Origin: Rhodocyclales bacterium
GTDB taxonomy: Bacteria; Pseudomonadota; Gammaproteobacteria; Burkholderiales; Rhodocyclaceae
NCBI GenBank assembly: GCA_016183655.1
Contig: JACPEH010000015.1
Location: 1-47,795, forward strand
Reading direction: 5' to 3'
Length of the DNA: 47,795 bases
Shown: piece by piece, positions 24,007 through 31,203 of the stretch
Layout of the letters: each line of letters starts with the position of its first letter
Numbering within the stretch: position 1 is the first letter of the stretch
Notes under the pieces: generated by a model
Told to the model about the DNA's origin: nothing
What the model saw: only the letters and a program-made list of their open reading frames with translations
Databases searched by the model: none
Made by a program: the position numbers and the translations under genes

Positions 24007-25293
24007 TCACTTGCCGGCGAGCACGGCGCGGGCGGCGGCGACGCCGCTTCTGACGGCGCCTTCGAGCGTTGCCGGATACTCGCCGCAGGTGTAGTCGCCG
24101 GCCAGCCACAGGCCGCGTTCGGCGGTAGCGGGGCCGGGACGCGGCAGGTCCGGGCGGCAGCGGAAGGTGGCGCGGCGCTCGCGGATGCTGCGTTGCCAGT
24201 GCGGCGGCGGCAGCGGGCCGACGGTGGCGGTGAGCTCCGCATGCAAGGACGTCGCCAATTCCTCATCATCGAGCTTTTCCCAGTCGCCGTCTGCCGACAG
24301 GACGAACGCCAGCAGGCCCGCCGGGCCGCCCTGGGCGCTCCGGTCGAAGACCCATTGGCCGAGCGGGCCGCGCAGGCCGAGCATCGGGAACGGCAGCCGC
24401 ACTGGCTCCGGGTAGGCGAGGTAGGCGGTGCCGATCGGCTCGTAATCGTAGTCCGCCAGCAGGCGCAGCAGCGGCTCGTGCGCGGGCCGGGAAACCAGCA
24501 GTGACGGAACGTGCTGCGGCGCCACCGCAAGCACCACATGCTCGAAGTGCTCGCCGGCGACCCGCCAGCCGTTGCCGCTGCGCTCGATTTCCCGGATGCG
24601 GTGCGCGCAGCGGATCCGGCCGCCGCGCTCGCCGAGGTAACGCCCCGCCTGTTCGGGGAAGACCCGGCCGAGGTCGGCGCGCTGCACGAGCAGGTCGGTG
24701 GCGTCGCGCGGCCCGCCCAGGCTGTCGCGCAGGACGTTGGCGAACACCTGCGCCGAAGCGTGCTGCGGCGGCGTGTTGAGTGCCGCGAGGCAGAGCGGCT
24801 CCCACAGGAAACGGCGGATCGCTCCGTGCTGCCGGTGGCGGTCCAGCCACGCGGCGACGGTGGTGTCGCGGTCGAGCCGGAAGCCGCTGGCCTTGAGCCG
24901 CTGCATGAAAGCGGCGGCCGAGAGCTTTTCGCGCAGACTGGCGCCGTCGGCGGCCAGCAGCCCGGCGGCGAGGTGCCAGGGGGCCGGGAGTCGTGGCAGC
25001 GCCAGGCGGAACGCGCCGGGATAGTCGAGCCGCAGCGGCATCCGCAGCAACAGGGCGTCCGGCGCGGCGCCGACCAGGCGCATCAGGCGCAGCGTCTCGA
25101 CGTAGGCGCCGACCAGCAGGTGCTGGCCGTTGTCCAGCGTCCGCCCGTCGAGTTCGACGCTGCGCGCCCGCCCGCCGAGCTGGCGGGAGGCTTCGAAAAC
25201 GGTGACCGGAATTTCCGCGGCGGCAAGTTCGGCAGCGCAGGCGAGGCCGGCCCAGCCGGCGCCGACGACGGCGACTTGTCCGAAGCCGGTCAC
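24007..25293 (-). CDS. hpnE: Hydroxysqualene dehydroxylase HpnE
   Basis: FAD-dependent amine-oxidase-fold enzyme of 428 residues that reduces hydroxysqualene to squalene, the third step of the bacterial HpnCDE route. The FAD-binding VAVVGAGWAGLACAAELA starts at residue 7, followed by VFEASRQLGGRARSVELDG. The C-terminal FAD contact is GLWLAGDYTCGEYPATLEGAVRSG. The start is GTG, since no better in-frame ATG lies near the conserved N-terminus. It is the last gene of hpnC-hpnD-hpnE, 81 bases after hpnD. Its stop touches that of the convergent zinc-ribbon gene within TGATCA (24004-24009). Confidence 0.93.
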   Translation of the reverse strand: MTGFGQVAVVGAGWAGLACAAELAAAEIPVTVFEASRQLGGRARSVELDGRTLDNGQHLLVGAYVETLRLMRLVGAAPDALLLRMPLRLDYPGAFRLALPRLPAPWHLAAGLLAADGASLREKLSAAAFMQRLKASGFRLDRDTTVAAWLDRHRQHGAIRRFLWEPLCLAALNTPPQHASAQVFANVLRDSLGGPRDATDLLVQRADLGRVFPEQAGRYLGERGGRIRCAHRIREIERSGNGWRVAGEHFEHVVLAVAPQHVPSLLVSRPAHEPLLRLLADYDYEPIGTAYLAYPEPVRLPFPMLGLRGPLGQWVFDRSAQGGPAGLLAFVLSADGDWEKLDDEELATSLHAELTATVGPLPPPHWQRSIRERRATFRCRPDLPRPGPATAERGLWLAGDYTCGEYPATLEGAVRSGVAAARAVLAGK

Positions 25294-25374
25294 GTCAGGC
25301 CGCTCGCCGGGCCGCCCGAAGCGCGGCCCGCGCCCCCTCGTAGGGGCGCGATCGCAGCGGGCGCGGGGGGCGTT

Positions 25375-26211
25375 TCATCCGGCCTTCACCCAGGTTTTCA
25401 CTGCCAGCCACAGCTTCCTGAGCGGCGTCAGCGAGGTGCGCTGCGTCAGCACCTGGCAGCCGTCGCGGCGGATCTCGTCGAGCAGCGTGCGGTAGATCGC
25501 CGCCATCACCAGGCCGGGCCGCTGCGCGCGGCGGTCGCCGGCGGGGAGCTGGGCAAGGGCCTGCTCGTAGTAGCGCTCGGCGCGCTCGATCTGGAATTCC
25601 ATCAGCCGGCGGAAATTGTCCGAGTATTGCGCGTTGAGGATGTCCGCGGCCTTCACGCCGAACTGCTGCAGCTCGTCGATCGGCAGGTAGATGCGGCCGC
25701 GCCGCGCGTCCTCGCCGACGTCGCGGATGATGTTGGTGAGCTGGAAGGCCATGCCCAGGTCGTGCGCGTACTTCTGCGTGTGCCGGTCCTCGTAGCCGAA
25801 GATTTCGGCGGCGAGCAGGCCGACGACGCTGGCGACGCGGTAGCAGTAGAGCGACAGCGCCTTGAAGTCGAGGTAGCGCGACTGCGTCAGGTCCATCTCC
25901 ATGCCGTCGATGATTTCGAGCAGTTGCTCCTGCGGCAGGTTGAACTGCGGCAGCACGCCCTGCAGCGCCTGCGTCACCGGATGGCCGGCCTGGCCTTCGT
26001 AGAGCCGGGCCACCTCCTGCCGCCACCAGACCAGCTTGGTCGCGGCGATCTGCGGGTCGTGGCATTCGTCGACGACGTCGTCGACCTCGCGGCAGAAGGC
26101 GTAGAGCGCGGTGATCGCGCGCCGCCGCTCGGGCGGCAGGAAGAGGAAGCTGTAGTAGAAGCTGGAGCCGCTGGAGGCGGCCTTTTCCTGGCAGTATTGG
26201 TCGGGATTCAT
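25375..26211 (-). CDS. hpnD: Presqualene diphosphate synthase HpnD
   Basis: Condenses two farnesyl diphosphates to presqualene diphosphate, the first step to squalene. The 278 residues are typical of the trans-isoprenyl synthase family. The first Asp-rich motif is EVDDVVDE (Asp44, Asp45, Asp48), and the second is QLTNIIRDVGEDARRGRIYLP near residues 155-175. The protein starts MNPDQYCQEKAASSGSSFYY, a hallmark of HpnD. It lies 4 bases after hpnC, indicating a shared transcript. The squalene-hopene cyclase gene (shc/hpnF) expected to use the product is not in the window. Confidence 0.95.
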   Translation of the reverse strand: MNPDQYCQEKAASSGSSFYYSFLFLPPERRRAITALYAFCREVDDVVDECHDPQIAATKLVWWRQEVARLYEGQAGHPVTQALQGVLPQFNLPQEQLLEIIDGMEMDLTQSRYLDFKALSLYCYRVASVVGLLAAEIFGYEDRHTQKYAHDLGMAFQLTNIIRDVGEDARRGRIYLPIDELQQFGVKAADILNAQYSDNFRRLMEFQIERAERYYEQALAQLPAGDRRAQRPGLVMAAIYRTLLDEIRRDGCQVLTQRTSLTPLRKLWLAVKTWVKAG

Positions 26212-26215
26212 AGTC

Positions 26216-27025
26216 CTACATCCTGAGGCTGCGGGCGAACATCAGCAACCAGTCCGAGGGGGCGAGCACGGGGCGGTGGCGGAAAACGTCGCCGCGCACC
26301 TGGCGGGTCTTTTCCAGAATGCGCAGGCCGCCCTGCACTGTGAAGCGGATTTCCCAGCCCATGCGGCCGGGGAGTTGATGTACCAATGGTGCGCCGGCCA
26401 GCATCAGCGCCTGCGTCCGCCCGACCTGGAAATCGAGCAGCGCCCGCCAGCTCTCGCTGCAGCGCCCGTCGGCGATCTGTGCTTCGTTCACCGCAAAGCG
26501 GGCGAGGTCTTCCTGCGGCAGATAGACGCGATCCTTCTTCCAGTCGATGGCGACGTCCTGCCAGAAATTGGCCAGTTGCAAGGCGCTGCAGATTGCGTCC
26601 GAGCGGGCCAGGTTGTCCGGCGTGGCGCGGTCGACCAGATGCAGCAGCAGGCGGCCGACCGGATTTGCCGAGCGCCGGCAGTAGTCGAGCAGCTCGGCGT
26701 AGCTTGCGTAGCGCGTTTTCACCACGTCCTGCGCGAAGGCATCGAGCAGGTCGCGGAACAGTTGCAGGGGCAGTTTCCACGCCGCGACTTCGGCTGCCAG
26801 CGGGGCGAAGATCGGGTCGGACACCGGTTCGCCGCGCTCGATGCGGTCAAGCGCTTCGCTGTAGGCGGCGAGCCCGGCCAGCCGCTCGTCCGGCGTGGCG
26901 TCGCCCTCGTCGGCGATATCGTCGGCACTACGGGCGAAGCGATAAATCGCTTCGATCGGCTGCCGTAGCCGTTGCGGTAGCAGCAATGAGGCAACCGGGA
27001 AGTTTTCGTAGTGGTCGACGGGCAT
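26216..27025 (-). CDS. hpnC: Hydroxysqualene synthase HpnC
   Basis: Converts presqualene diphosphate to hydroxysqualene. The 269 residues belong to the squalene/phytoene synthase superfamily. The start MPVDHYENFPVASLLLP is the family's, with Asp-rich motif RSADDIADEGD (Asp35, Asp36, Asp39) and the second motif QLANFWQDVAIDWKKDRVYLP. ATG 27025 is chosen over an upstream opening at 27109, which adds 28 Arg/Pro-rich residues unlike the family. No strong Shine-Dalgarno sequence is visible (CCACCCTCC precedes the ATG). It is first in the hpnCDE operon, divergent from the Tad pilus genes. Confidence 0.94.
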   Translation of the reverse strand: MPVDHYENFPVASLLLPQRLRQPIEAIYRFARSADDIADEGDATPDERLAGLAAYSEALDRIERGEPVSDPIFAPLAAEVAAWKLPLQLFRDLLDAFAQDVVKTRYASYAELLDYCRRSANPVGRLLLHLVDRATPDNLARSDAICSALQLANFWQDVAIDWKKDRVYLPQEDLARFAVNEAQIADGRCSESWRALLDFQVGRTQALMLAGAPLVHQLPGRMGWEIRFTVQGGLRILEKTRQVRGDVFRHRPVLAPSDWLLMFARSLRM

Positions 27026-27078
27026 GGAGGGTGGCGGCAGGCGGCGGGGGCAGCGACGGAACGGTTTTTGCGCCCCGG

Positions 27079-27109
27079 ATTTTACAGGCCGCCGGCCGGC
27101 GAGGGACAA
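27079..27109 (-). promoter_or_regulatory. Possible hpnC promoter
   Basis: On the minus strand TTGTCC (27109-27104) and TAAAAT (27084-27079) are 19 bases apart, longer than ideal. The -10 box lies about 55 bases before the hpnC ATG. This is the best candidate seen, but weak. The 330-bp divergent gap 27026-27355 otherwise holds the flp promoter and no gene. Confidence 0.35.
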
Positions 27110-27186
27110 AAAATTCGGGGCGGGAGACAGGGCTTGCTGAAGATAGTTCGCCGCTACGACTTTTGGCGTAGACGACGACTTCCCGC

Positions 27187-27215
27187 TTGTCTGCCCATGA
27201 TCGCAAGCCTATAAA
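27187..27215 (+). promoter_or_regulatory. Probable sigma-70 promoter of the flp pilin gene
   Basis: TTGTCT (27187-27192) and TATAAA (27210-27215) are separated by exactly 17 bases. Transcription would start near 27222, leaving a leader of about 134 bases before the flp ATG. It is the only strong promoter-like pair seen ahead of the Tad genes. Confidence 0.65.
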
Positions 27216-27355
27216 GAAACAGACCGGGCGTGTGCTTTCCGAATGAATGTGGAAAGCGCGGGGCAAGAAGCTCGAACCGGCAATGAGATCGGGCAGGGAT
27301 GGAAAGGGGCTTTTTTCACCCGACCCGGAAGTTGGAAATTCTAGTGGAGATCGCC

Positions 27356-27553
27356 ATGAAATCACTCATCCTAGCTATCAAGGGCTTCCTTCTGGACGAA
27401 GAAGGCGTGACCGCCATTGAATACGGTCTGCTGGCCGCGCTGATCGCCATCGTGCTGATCGTCGGTGCGTCGCTGGCGGGTACCAACCTGAATGCGCTGT
27501 TCGCGTACATCGCGGGCTGCCTGACTCCGCTTCCGGGAGCAAGTTGCGGCTGA
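27356..27553 (+). CDS. flp: Flp/Fap-type major pilin of the Tad pilus
   Basis: 65-residue prepilin. The leader MKSLILAIKGFLLDEEG is cut by the prepilin peptidase after Gly17, giving a 48-residue pilin beginning VTAIEYGLLAALIAIV. The Glu-Tyr pair at mature positions 5-6 is the Flp signature, and the hydrophobic helix runs to about residue 43. Unusually, the C-terminus carries two cysteines, Cys55 and Cys64, that could form a small loop. ATG 27356 has GTGGAG seven bases upstream, and the longer opening at 27299 is rejected. The gene has its own promoter and is followed by a hairpin, which would favour a high pilin level over the downstream assembly genes. Confidence 0.95.
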   Translation: MKSLILAIKGFLLDEEGVTAIEYGLLAALIAIVLIVGASLAGTNLNALFAYIAGCLTPLPGASCG

Positions 27554-27591
27554 ACGGCCGCAGGTTCGCGGCTTGCCGAGCCGACAAATAG

Positions 27592-27624
27592 AAGCGCTGT
27601 CCGTGTCCGCGGACAGCGCTTTGG
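27592..27624 (+). terminator. Hairpin terminator or attenuator after flp
   Basis: A perfect 12-bp stem (AAGCGCTGTCCG at 27592-27603 with CGGACAGCGCTT at 27610-27621) has a 6-base loop, followed by a weak T run (TTTGGTT). It lies 38 bases after the flp stop. It may end most transcripts and let a fraction continue, or may stabilise the short flp mRNA. Confidence 0.75.
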
Positions 27625-28065
27625 TTGGCAACGGAGTGGCGAGTCGAAGTCTGGCCCTTGGCCCGCACATAGCGGCGGGTGACCGAAGCGTCGATTTCGT
27701 GCTGAAGGCTCGGCGCGAAGCTTGACGATAGCCGGAGAGGAACGAAGGAACGGGCAGGTCATTCCGGTGAAAGCGGCAATCCGGAGTGATCAGTTGCCTG
27801 AACCGCCTCTTTCGCCGGCGTGAGTAGTAAGCGTTGTTCATGCGGTGTCTTGACATGAGCAGCTACGAACAGAGCTTGGGTGGGCAGAGGGAGTGCATAT
27901 ACGCTGACCGATGCGTTCGGCAGCGATAGGGTTTCTTCGGCAGCGGTTCGTTTGTGCGCGAAGTGCCAGCAGGAGAATGTGTGACAACCCTGTGTGTTTT
28001 CAGTGGGGGCGCTTGCGTCGCGCAAGCGGAGGGCTGTGGCACATAGGTGACGGAGGGGCGCGGTC
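27625..28065. other. Intergenic stretch between flp and cpaA, no gene recognised
   Basis: About 440 bases after the flp hairpin without a convincing gene. A degenerate REP-like unit lies at 27759-27786 (GTCATTCCGGTGAAAGCGGC). A perfect TTGACA is at 27850-27855, but no -10 box follows at the right distance. TTGGGT (27876-27881) and TATACG (27898-27903), 16 bases apart, are a weak promoter candidate. Small minus-strand frames here resemble no known protein. Confidence 0.5.
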
Positions 28066-28650
28066 ATGCAACTGATCGACGGATATCTGGTTTTCTCCGA
28101 TGCATGGTTTTTCGAGGTGCGCCTGTTGCTGCTTGGCGGCTTGCTGCTCGCGGCTGCGCTAAGCGACATCCTTTGGCGGCGGATACCGAACCTCCTGGTG
28201 CTCGGCGGTTTGTGCGCCGCTTTTGCCGTTCATCTGGTTTTCCCTTCCGACCTCGGCTGGCGGCGCGCCGCGTCCGGCATGGCGCTGGGCTTTTCGCTGC
28301 TGCTTCCGTTCTACCTGTTGCGCGGCATGGCGGCCGGCGACGTCAAGCTGATGGCGATGGTCGGAGCGTTTCTCGGCCCGCAGCTCACTGTCGCAACGGT
28401 GGTCATGACGTTTCTGGTCGGTGGCGCATGGGCCGTCGTGGTGGTGTCGCGCGGCGGCGCCTGGTCGCAGTTGTTTGTGAACTTCCGCAGTTTGAAGCGG
28501 TCAGCCGCAAGAGGCAGCGATGGCGCTGCCAACGTCTCCGTGTCGATCAATCCGTCGAGCGCGTCGGTGGGCCGCATGCCCTACGGTGCCGTCATTGCGA
28601 TCGGGACGGGGGTGGCGCTGCTGGCGTTTCGGGCGGGGTATTTTTTGTGA
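28066..28650 (+). CDS. cpaA: Tad prepilin peptidase (CpaA/TadV)
   Basis: Polytopic aspartic peptidase that cleaves and so matures Flp and the TadE/TadG-type pseudopilins at the inner membrane. The 194 residues include about five to six helices and the two catalytic aspartates of the A24 family: Asp34 in ALSDILWRRIPN and Asp92 in MAAGDVKLMAMVGAFLG. The length fits the short TadV type, with no methyltransferase domain. A Ser/Asn-rich hydrophilic loop (about 147-171) lies before the last helix. GGAGG stands nine bases before the ATG. The next gene follows after 159 bases. Confidence 0.93.
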   Translation: MQLIDGYLVFSDAWFFEVRLLLLGGLLLAAALSDILWRRIPNLLVLGGLCAAFAVHLVFPSDLGWRRAASGMALGFSLLLPFYLLRGMAAGDVKLMAMVGAFLGPQLTVATVVMTFLVGGAWAVVVVSRGGAWSQLFVNFRSLKRSAARGSDGAANVSVSINPSSASVGRMPYGAVIAIGTGVALLAFRAGYFL

Positions 28651-28809
28651 CACCGGTGCGCTCAGATGACGACAGGAAATTTTTTTGTCATGCGTTGTCG
28701 CGTGGCGGCGAATGGAGTAGTCTGAAATTGCAGAAGGGGTAGCGGTCAGGAGAAGTTTTCTTGCCCTGCTCCGCTCCTGGTCAACCGGCCAGCTAAATGA
28801 GAGGTGCCC

Positions 28810-30240
28810 ATGTCTGACATGAACGTGGCACGAATAGACAGCTCGGGTAGCTTGGGTAGCTCGGGTAACCTTGGCAACCCGCCGGAATCTCAAGCACCCG
28901 GCCGCACAGGGGCGCCGCAGGCGCCTGCGGAAGTCGGCGAACGGCGGCGGGCAGCGGCGAAGGACGAGCTGCCGACGGCGCCGCAGGCGCCGCGGAATCT
29001 CGAAGAATGCGGGCTGGATCTGCTCTTCCTCGCCGACCTCATCGGCAAGATCGTCTTCCAGCGCGGCAAAATTTCCCTGACCGACCTGACGGCCTACATC
29101 TGCCTGCCGGCAGTGGTCGTTAACCCGGTCATCGATTTCATGCGCAGCGAGCATCTCGCCGAGATCGCCCGGCGCGGCGCCAGCGAGGGCGATGTCGACT
29201 ACCAGCTTACCGAGGAAGGCAAGCGGCGCGCGATCGAAAGCCTGCGCCGTTGCCAGTACGCCGGTCCGGCGCCGGTGACGCTGCAGGCCTACACCGAGGC
29301 GATCAACCGGCACTCGGTGGGGGCGCTCGAAATCCATGCCGACATGGTGCACCGGGAGTTCGCCGATCTGGTGATCTCTCCCCGGATTCTCGATTCCTTC
29401 GGCGCCGCGATGAACTCCGGGCGCGCGATCTTCGTCTATGGTCCGGCCGGCAGCGGCAAGACCTACATGGCGGAGCGGCTGAGCCGCCTGCTCGGCGGGA
29501 CAGTGCCGGTGCCGCATGCGGTGGTGGTCGATGGCGAGATCATCCAGGTCTTCGATCCGCTGGTGCACAAGCCAGTGCCGCCTGTCGTGCATACGGATCG
29601 GCTGATCGATCGTCGGCGGCAAGCGGATCAGCGCTGGCTGGTCTGCCACCGGCCCGTGGTCATGACCGGCGGCGAGTTGACGCTGTCGATGCTCGATCTG
29701 CATTTTGACCAGAGCACCCGCTTCTACCAGGCGCCGCCGCATTTCAAGGCGAACAACGGCATCTTCATCATCGACGACCTCGGGCGACAACTGGTGTCGC
29801 CGCGCGATCTGATGAACCGCTGGATCGTCCCGCTCGACCGCCGCTGTGATTACCTGGCGCTGCATACCGGCTACAAGTTCCGCGTGCCTTTCGACGTCGT
29901 CGTCGTCTTCTCGACCAACGTCAAGCCTACCGATCTCGCCGACGAAGCCTTCCTGCGCCGTCTCGGCTACAAGATCTTCATCGGGCCGGTTCCCGAGCAC
30001 GACTACCGGGAAATCTTCGAGCGTTGCTGCAACGAGTACGGCGTGCGCTTCGACGCCGGCGCATTCGATTTTCTCGTCAAGGAAATGCATGTGCACAGCA
30101 ATCGTCCGCTGCTGGCGTGCTATCCGCGCGATCTGGTCGGGCAGATCAGGGATTTCGCGATCTACGAAGGCAGCGAGCGCGCGATGAGTGAAGCCACGCT
30201 GAAGCGGGCGTGGGCAAGTTATTTCGTATCGGAGCAGTGA
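28810..30240 (+). CDS. AAA+ ATPase of unknown role inside the Tad locus
   Basis: 476-residue cytoplasmic protein. Residues 1 to about 65 are a Gly/Ser/Pro/Ala-rich, probably disordered tail. About 68-155 look like a helical or winged-helix segment (LLFLADLIGKIVFQRGKISL). A AAA+ core follows, with Walker A GPAGSGKT at 211-218, Walker B IFIIDDLG at 318-325, and a sensor-1-like FSTNVKP. The last 60 residues form a helical lid with arginines. ATG 28810 follows GAGAGG at good spacing. It is not one of the classical Tad motors (TadA/CpaF or TadZ/CpaE) and has no secretion-ATPase motifs. Its place between cpaA and cpaB suggests a remodelling or regulatory role in pilus assembly; this is inference only. 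Confidence 0.85.
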   Translation: MSDMNVARIDSSGSLGSSGNLGNPPESQAPGRTGAPQAPAEVGERRRAAAKDELPTAPQAPRNLEECGLDLLFLADLIGKIVFQRGKISLTDLTAYICLPAVVVNPVIDFMRSEHLAEIARRGASEGDVDYQLTEEGKRRAIESLRRCQYAGPAPVTLQAYTEAINRHSVGALEIHADMVHREFADLVISPRILDSFGAAMNSGRAIFVYGPAGSGKTYMAERLSRLLGGTVPVPHAVVVDGEIIQVFDPLVHKPVPPVVHTDRLIDRRRQADQRWLVCHRPVVMTGGELTLSMLDLHFDQSTRFYQAPPHFKANNGIFIIDDLGRQLVSPRDLMNRWIVPLDRRCDYLALHTGYKFRVPFDVVVVFSTNVKPTDLADEAFLRRLGYKIFIGPVPEHDYREIFERCCNEYGVRFDAGAFDFLVKEMHVHSNRPLLACYPRDLVGQIRDFAIYEGSERAMSEATLKRAWASYFVSEQ

Positions 30241-30330
30241 TGGACGTTCGGTCAGGGTTTTTCCGGAGATGTACCTTGGAGGCTTGAGAGTCGTTTGCGG
30301 CGGCCCCGGTGGTCGCGATTGGGGGACAAC

Positions 30331-31173
30331 ATGAAGAACATGAAGGCAATCGTGATGATAGGCATCTCGGTGGTGGCCGGGCTGGTCGCCGTGCTCGCCG
30401 CCGCGCGATGGGTCAGCCAGCAGAGCGCCGTGAGCACCAATCGCCTGGCTGTTGCGGTGGTAGACATGCAGGTCGGCCAGCAGATCAACCCGGAAATGAT
30501 CAAGCTTGTCGACTGGCCGCGCGACAGCATGCCGGCCGGTGGATTTTCGGACCTGACGACGCTCGCCGGCCGGGTGACGAAGATGGGGGTCGGGCGCGGT
30601 GAACCCATCCTGGAGTCGAAGCTGGCGCCGGTCGGCAGTCGCGCCGGCCTTTCCGCGCTGATCGCAAGCGGCAAGCGGGCGATGACGGTGCGCGTGAACG
30701 AGGTGGTCGGCGTCGCCGGTTTTGCGCTGCCCGGCAACTACGTCGACATCATGGTCAACACGCAGGAGGAAGGCGGCCAGGTCGGCGACAAGGAGCGGCA
30801 GATTTCCAAGATCGTGCTGGAGCACATCCTCGTGCTGGCCGTGGCGCAGGAGGCGAGCCGCGACGAGTCGAAGCCGAAGGTGGTCAATGCCGTGACGCTG
30901 GAAGTGACCCCCGAGGAGGCGGAAAAACTCGATCTTGCCCGCAGCGTCGGCAGCCTTTCGCTGGTGTTGAGGAACCAGGTTGAAGCACAGGCCGTGAAAA
31001 CGGTGGGGGCGACGAAGGGTTCGCTGCTTTCCGACAAGCTCAAACCGTCGCCGGCCGAGGTCAAGGCCGAGGCGCCGAAACCGGAGCGGCGGCGGAGCAG
31101 CGGCAAGGCTGTGCAGTCGAGGAATTGCGTACAGGTGCTGAGAGGGACGCAGTCTTCCCTCGAGTGCTTCTGA
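30331..31173 (+). CDS. cpaB: Tad pilus assembly protein CpaB/RcpC
   Basis: 280-residue periplasmic protein anchored by an N-terminal helix (MKAIVMIGISVVAGLVAVLAA). It has a SAF-like domain (VAVVDMQVGQQINPEMIKLVDWP) and the conserved RAMTVRVNEVVGVAGFALPGNYVDIM. It then has VTLEVTPEEAEKLDLARSVGSLSLVLRN, all typical of CpaB, which works with the CpaC secretin. The C-terminal tail is basic and holds two cysteines (RNCVQVLRGTQSSLECF). ATG 30331 has GGGGGA five bases upstream, and the longer opening at 30295 is rejected. It lies 90 bases after the AAA+ gene and 30 before cpaC. Confidence 0.94.
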   Translation: MKNMKAIVMIGISVVAGLVAVLAAARWVSQQSAVSTNRLAVAVVDMQVGQQINPEMIKLVDWPRDSMPAGGFSDLTTLAGRVTKMGVGRGEPILESKLAPVGSRAGLSALIASGKRAMTVRVNEVVGVAGFALPGNYVDIMVNTQEEGGQVGDKERQISKIVLEHILVLAVAQEASRDESKPKVVNAVTLEVTPEEAEKLDLARSVGSLSLVLRNQVEAQAVKTVGATKGSLLSDKLKPSPAEVKAEAPKPERRRSSGKAVQSRNCVQVLRGTQSSLECF

Positions 31174-31203
31174 CTTTCAATCCGGACGCGAAGGAGAATA
31201 ACG

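Noticed and set aside
27240..27290. Second copy of the tRNA-Leu 3' end as an island attachment site near flp
   Set aside because: Only a few bases (GCTCGAACC) resemble the T-arm, well within chance.
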